Below, piece after piece: positions 34,490 to 37,859 of a stretch of 37,859 nucleotides of DNA (within the stretch, counting starts at the first letter, position 1; every line of letters starts with the position of its first letter). Source of the DNA: Spirochaetales bacterium. Lineage in GTDB: Bacteria; Spirochaetota; Spirochaetia; SZUA-6; JAFGRV01. The position numbers and the translations under genes are program-made. The notes under the pieces were generated by a model that worked only from the letters and a program-made list of their open reading frames with translations, ran no database searches and was not told the origin of the DNA. The DNA is taken from assembly GCA_016935735.1 (NCBI GenBank), contig JAFGQK010000322.1:1-37859 (forward strand). The letters run 5' to 3'.

Positions 34490-35143
34490 ATGATGAATAT
34501 AAGCGATTCCCTCCTGAAACGATTCGGTAAAACATACAAAGACCAGGACATCATCTTTTGTGAGTATGAACCGGGGGACACCTGTTATCTTATCAATTCG
34601 GGCAAAGTCCAGATCGTTAAAATTATGGGCGATATAGAAAAAACCATCGATGTCCTGGAACCGGGCGAAATTTTCGGTGAAATGGCAATTCTGGAAGAAG
34701 CACCACGGTCTGCCAGTGCTATTGCACTTGGAAAAGTGGAGGCTCTTGAGTTTAACCGGGAAAACTTTCAAATACTTATGCAGGGTAACCCTCAAATAGC
34801 ATTAAAGCTTTTAAAGCTTTTTACCAAAAGGATTTATGATCAAAAGCGTCGATTTATGATTCTTACCCTGGAAGAGATTGATGCAAAGATTGCCGATGTA
34901 TTTCTTATGCTCGGGGAAAAGGAACCCCCACACCCTGCAGATTCAGATGAAGTGGAAATAAATGCAACGATTGATGATATTGCACACTGGGCCGGATTAC
35001 CGCCGGCAGAATGCAGAAAGGTGATTGAACATTTCCAGAGACAACAGCGGATAGATATCAAACAAAATAAGATTATTATTCACAACATGAATGATTTTAC
35101 ACGGTATGTCAATTCGAAACGCAAACAGCTGGATAATAACTGA
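34490..35143 (+). CDS. CRP/FNR-family transcriptional regulator
   Basis: The 217-aa protein has a cyclic-nucleotide-binding domain with an intact cassette, GEIFGEMAILEEAPRSASAI, including the Glu and Arg-Ser expected to hold cAMP. A dimerisation helix (LKLLKLFTKRIYDQKRRFMI) leads to a C-terminal winged helix; the recognition helix is probably LPPAECRKVIEHFQRQQ. No Cys cluster is present, so it is not FNR-like. The gene lies five bases after the domain-TPR gene. No adenylate cyclase is in the window, so the ligand is an inference. Confidence 0.88.
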   Translation: MMNISDSLLKRFGKTYKDQDIIFCEYEPGDTCYLINSGKVQIVKIMGDIEKTIDVLEPGEIFGEMAILEEAPRSASAIALGKVEALEFNRENFQILMQGNPQIALKLLKLFTKRIYDQKRRFMILTLEEIDAKIADVFLMLGEKEPPHPADSDEVEINATIDDIAHWAGLPPAECRKVIEHFQRQQRIDIKQNKIIIHNMNDFTRYVNSKRKQLDNN

Positions 35144-35339
35144 TTGCTTATGGCCGGTATAAAACGACAATGACACGGATAACGTTGATTATGCCTTCTA
35201 TATAACGCAAAATATACACTATTTCCAACTCCGGAAAGAGAAGAAATATCTGCAATCAAAGGTATTATAGTCAATGTCTATATAATAGATTTGAAAATCC
35301 ATTCTAAAATAATTAAAATAAGACAGGAGAGGTTATTCT

Positions 35340-36968
35340 ATGAGTATTAAAGAAATATTCTTAAAAGTACGTCACTTTTTTGTGGGTAAATTTTCAACTC
35401 AATCCATGGAAATACAAAAAAAGGCCAATATGTTGTTTTTAGTAATAATCATGAGTTTACCTGCAATTATTTTTATTTCGATTCTGCTTTTTTTTATGAA
35501 AAGCTATTATTTAGCTTTTATTATGGGTGTTAATCTATTCTTATATAGTATGGTTTTAGTTTTATTAAGAATTAAAACATATATTACTGCAAGTAATACC
35601 TATATATTATCTACTTTTATTCTGGCAAATATCATTATTTTTTTCCTTCCCTATGCTATTAATTATATTATTACCCTTTATGCAGCATTGATGAGTATAA
35701 TGTTTATTAGCTCTTCCCTGCTGGGAAACAGGATATATCAACTTATCATTATGCTTGTACTTTCGATAATGATGCTGGGAGTACTGCTCATCCTTAATTT
35801 ACCGGAATTAAACAATAAGTCATTCCTGCCTTTTGGCTTATCTTTCATAATTATCTGCCTGACCAATGGTCTTGTTCTTCTGATCAAGAATATTACCAGT
35901 GAACTGATGATGATTGCAGAAAAAGAAGCCAGAATTAATAAAGACAGGTATCTTAAATTGGAAAACCTGGTTGTGGAATTACAAAAAGGTAAAAATATCG
36001 GTAATGATATTATTAATTTCACTAAAAAAACTATAGAGGTGATCAACAACCTGAAAGTGAACTTTACAGACATTAAAAATCAATCAATACAACTCAATGA
36101 AAAATTAAAAATAGTGGTAAACAGCAATAAAGAAATATTAAATTCCACAATAAACGGGAAAATAGAAATAGAAAGCCAGAACGCCGCTGTTTATGAATCA
36201 TCAGGCGCAGTGGAAGAAATCACGAATCTGATTATGAACATAGCCAGGGTAACAGGGGAAAAGAATAAGGCAGTCAAAGCATTAACCGACATTACGAAAA
36301 CTGTAGAAGAAAAAATGACTACAGCCAATCAAGCCAATATAACGGTAAAACAATCAACTTCCAATATCAAGGATATAAATGAGGTAATATACAGTATTGC
36401 CCAGCAGACCGATATCCTGGCCATGAATGCTGCCATCGAAGCAGCACACGCGGGGAGTACTGGCAAAGGTTTTACAATTGTTGCAGATGAAATCAGAAAA
36501 TTGTCCGAAAATACAGATATCAATTCCAAAAATATTAAAAAAACAGTGAACAGGATTATCAAGGATATTGAAATATCTTCAGATGCAAATAATGAGGCAA
36601 GTGTTCTCTTTACCTCCATTCAGAAGGAAATTCAGGCATTTCTTGATATGTTGCAGGAAATAACCAATGGTATGACTGAGTTGTCAAGAGGGAGCGATAA
36701 AATTATGCAGGCCATAGTTAATTTACGTGAAAATACCTCGAAAACGACCCAGTCCATTACCACCATAGAGGATATGATAAAAGAGAGCAGGGCTGTCATT
36801 ACTAATATTGAGAGTTTTTCCAATAAGATTGCAGAATCAATGGAGAACGCCGTGTCAGAATTCGTAAAAATCCTGACAAATACGGAAAATCTGAATACTA
36901 TTGGAATGGAAAATATCAACCAGATCAATGTATTGAATGAAAAACTCACAGCAATTACCGGCAGTTGA
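35340..36968 (+). CDS. Methyl-accepting chemotaxis-type protein with six-helix membrane domain
   Basis: The 542-aa protein starts with six hydrophobic helices (about residues 30-195) with short loops and no periplasmic sensor domain. A coiled coil follows without a clear HAMP domain. The MCP signalling tip is [20 protein letters not shown] then [18 protein letters not shown] (about 355-400), with the usual CheA/CheW contact. It lacks the C-terminal CheR-docking pentapeptide. It may sense a membrane-linked signal such as energy state or a lipid-soluble ligand. GGAGAGG lies eight bases before the ATG. The 196-bp gap upstream contains TATAAT at 35281 but no matching -35. Confidence 0.88.
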   Translation: MSIKEIFLKVRHFFVGKFSTQSMEIQKKANMLFLVIIMSLPAIIFISILLFFMKSYYLAFIMGVNLFLYSMVLVLLRIKTYITASNTYILSTFILANIIIFFLPYAINYIITLYAALMSIMFISSSLLGNRIYQLIIMLVLSIMMLGVLLILNLPELNNKSFLPFGLSFIIICLTNGLVLLIKNITSELMMIAEKEARINKDRYLKLENLVVELQKGKNIGNDIINFTKKTIEVINNLKVNFTDIKNQSIQLNEKLKIVVNSNKEILNSTINGKIEIESQNAAVYESSGAVEEITNLIMNIARVTGEKNKAVKALTDITKTVEEKMTTANQANITVKQSTSNIKDINEVIYSIAQQTDILAMNAAIEAAHAGSTGKGFTIVADEIRKLSENTDINSKNIKKTVNRIIKDIEISSDANNEASVLFTSIQKEIQAFLDMLQEITNGMTELSRGSDKIMQAIVNLRENTSKTTQSITTIEDMIKESRAVITNIESFSNKIAESMENAVSEFVKILTNTENLNTIGMENINQINVLNEKLTAITGS

Positions 36969-36977
36969 GTAAAAGAC

Positions 36978-37003
36978 CACCTGCAGAGCAGGTGACTTTT
37001 TCT
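36978..37003 (+). terminator. Rho-independent terminator after the MCP gene
   Basis: A perfect 7-bp stem, CACCTGC (36978-36984) and GCAGGTG (36988-36994), closes a three-base loop and is followed by ACTTTTTCT. It begins ten bases after the MCP stop. Confidence 0.88.
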
Positions 37004-37324
37004 AAATTAAAAGAATCTATCCGTACTGCCGAATACGACATTTATCAAGTTCTCTATCTGTTGCCAGAACCAGGATTTTTGCTTCTGGGTACTTGTTTTC
37101 TGTCAGTGTTCAACACCATCAGGCAGTACAGTCTTGCGAATTGTGGAATCCTCCGTATAAGCAGGAATAAGTAACAGAAAGGTGAAATAAAATCATCAAT
37201 TTCATGCTTTTATTGAACAACCACCTAATTGGTTTTACTTTCAAGATTTGGGTGCATATTCCCGATTAAAAAGCCTACGAATGATTAAAAATAATTTAGT
37301 GTAATAAAATCTTTGCAATACTTA
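37004..37324. other. 320-bp gap without a confident gene
   Basis: I see no supported gene. On the minus strand one frame upstream of a TAG at about 37020 reads KYPEAKILVLATDRELDKC, which looks protein-like but is only about 30 codons between stops and may be a gene remnant. An overlapping plus-strand frame has no ribosome binding site. The right half is AT-rich and contains no clear repeat copy. Confidence 0.3.
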
Positions 37325-37666
37325 TCACCCACCAGCATTTTCTGCTATGTCATTAATATTATAAGTTTGTCTATTTCCTGCATAGTCGATAGCCTGAATA
37401 ATAATTCCCTGTTTTACTTGTAACTTCTCAAAAAGATGTGGATTTGTAGTATAAGGCTTCCAGACAGTACCCCCATCAATGGAATATTCAATCGACTCTA
37501 CTTTACTTATTTTATCAGTAACCGTAATATCTAATAAAAAATAGAAATCGTTATTAAAATCTTTTTTGCTTATCGTTATAACAGGAAGTTCATTATCAAA
37601 ATCAAATTTTCTCTTCACTTCTTTTCCTTTACGGCCACAACTATCTATTACATCGCAAATATTTAT
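37325..37666 (-). pseudogene. C-terminal part of a surface protein, OmpL47-like module, after an amber codon
   Basis: The frame is open from just after the TAG at 37669-37667 to TAA at 37325. From the GTG at 37618, with AAAGGA six bases before it, it would encode 97 aa without a signal peptide. The content is an OmpL47/Ig-like beta module: TVTDKISKVESIEYSIDGG, TVWKPYT, and IIIQAIDYAGNRQTYNI. Its frame is the same as the partial gene upstream, only one stop codon apart. I read it as the cut-off end of that surface protein; separate translation from the GTG is the alternative. Confidence 0.55.
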
Positions 37667-37859
37667 CTACTTCACCCCGCTTACATCTATCTCCACTTTC
37701 CTGCCATTGCGGTAAAACGCTATTTCGCTTATTGCTGTATCATTATCCTTACCAGACAGGTACACATCGGTAATTTCAAATGTTATGCTGGAAAACTGTA
37801 TTTCCGAGGGAAGCTTCATTTCCTGCATCTTCATCTCATCCTTGAAATAGAAAACCTGG
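37667..37859 (-). CDS. Partial CDS, surface or exported protein with NADase-type glycan-binding-like domain
   Basis: The gene enters at the right edge and ends at TAG 37669-37667. The 63 visible codons include FSSITFEITDVYLSG and NDTAISEIAFYRNGRKVEID. The ISEIxFYxxGxxV ending is typical of discoidin-like and NADase-type glycan-binding domains in spirochaete exported proteins. The same frame resumes directly after the stop with an OmpL47-like module. The N-terminus is outside the window, so the full architecture is unknown. Confidence 0.6.
   Translation of the reverse strand, partial: QVFYFKDEMKMQEMKLPSEIQFSSITFEITDVYLSGKDNDTAISEIAFYRNGRKVEIDVSGVK

Noticed and set aside
35144-35339. Sigma-28 flagellar-type promoter for the MCP gene
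   Set aside because: TAAA and CGGATAA elements are present but four bases too close together.
36965-37174. Plus-strand frame of 69 codons after the MCP gene
   Set aside because: It begins at a TTG overlapping the MCP stop, runs through a terminator and has no ribosome binding site.
1-37859. CRISPR array, prophage, rRNA or integrase-type mobile island
   Set aside because: No regularly spaced repeats, phage structural genes, rRNA sequence or integrase/transposase reading frame were found.

Overview
The window looks like part of a spirochaete (Spirochaetota) chromosome. Two conserved minus-strand blocks point there: rplU-prp-rpmA-obg-(gap)-yqeK-lytR-rsfS at 0.2-4.4 kb, and spoVG-tRNA(Gln)-rplY-pth-tilS-ftsH at 10.6-15.8 kb. 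These lie side by side in Borrelia and Treponema genomes as I remember them. A chemoreceptor-type protein, abundant lipoproteins and an OmpL47-like module fit the same assignment. DNA is AT-rich and intergenic gaps are short. The presence of a dockerin-bearing glucanase suggests an anaerobe that uses plant polysaccharide, which is an inference.

Layout. 0.2-4.4 kb (-): ribosome assembly and envelope genes. nadD, usually found between obg and yqeK, is absent, and a 117-bp MITE-like palindrome sits in its place. 4.6-6.8 kb (+): an exported WD40 protein, convergent on the next block. 6.8-12.5 kb (-): ftsH followed by an exported TPR/calcium-loop protein and a DegP-like lipoprotein protease. 12.7-16.8 kb (-): tilS, pth, rplY, tRNA-Gln, spoVG and ispE. 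16.9-18.5 kb (-): an LPP20/FlgT-like exported protein and an HPr with a long N-terminal extension. 18.9-21.6 kb (+): an accessory island with a truncated methyltransferase, a GH12-CBM64-like-dockerin enzyme with its own promoter, and a second methyltransferase. 21.7-25.1 kb (+): a putative lipoprotein and an ABC-F ATPase. 25.1-26.2 kb (-): an orphan PAS histidine kinase. 26.5-32.1 kb (+): rhomboid protease, then prfA-prmC-rsh-birA, a 23-codon ORF and a strong terminator. 32.2-37.0 kb (+): an amidohydrolase, two CRP-like proteins and a membrane-anchored MCP. 37.3-37.9 kb (-): the 3' end of a surface-protein gene interrupted by one in-frame amber codon.

The most unusual signal is a short dispersed repeat (consensus starting GTTGAACCCC and ending AAGGTGGTT) seen at four sites. 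At two sites it supplies a gene's last codons (VEPR-stop or VEPQL-stop) and then an AAGGTGG Shine-Dalgarno-like sequence before the next gene. At a third it forms a 96-bp, 32-codon insertion inside a reading frame. At the fourth it lies intergenically and would again read VEP-stop. I know of no description of this family, but I could not search for one.

Working together, the core genes cover ribosome biogenesis and release (L21, L27, Prp, Obg, RsfS, RF1, PrmC, L25, Pth), stringent signalling (RSH), biotin loading (BirA), isoprenoid synthesis (IspE), and membrane or periplasmic protein quality control (FtsH, DegP-like protease, rhomboid).
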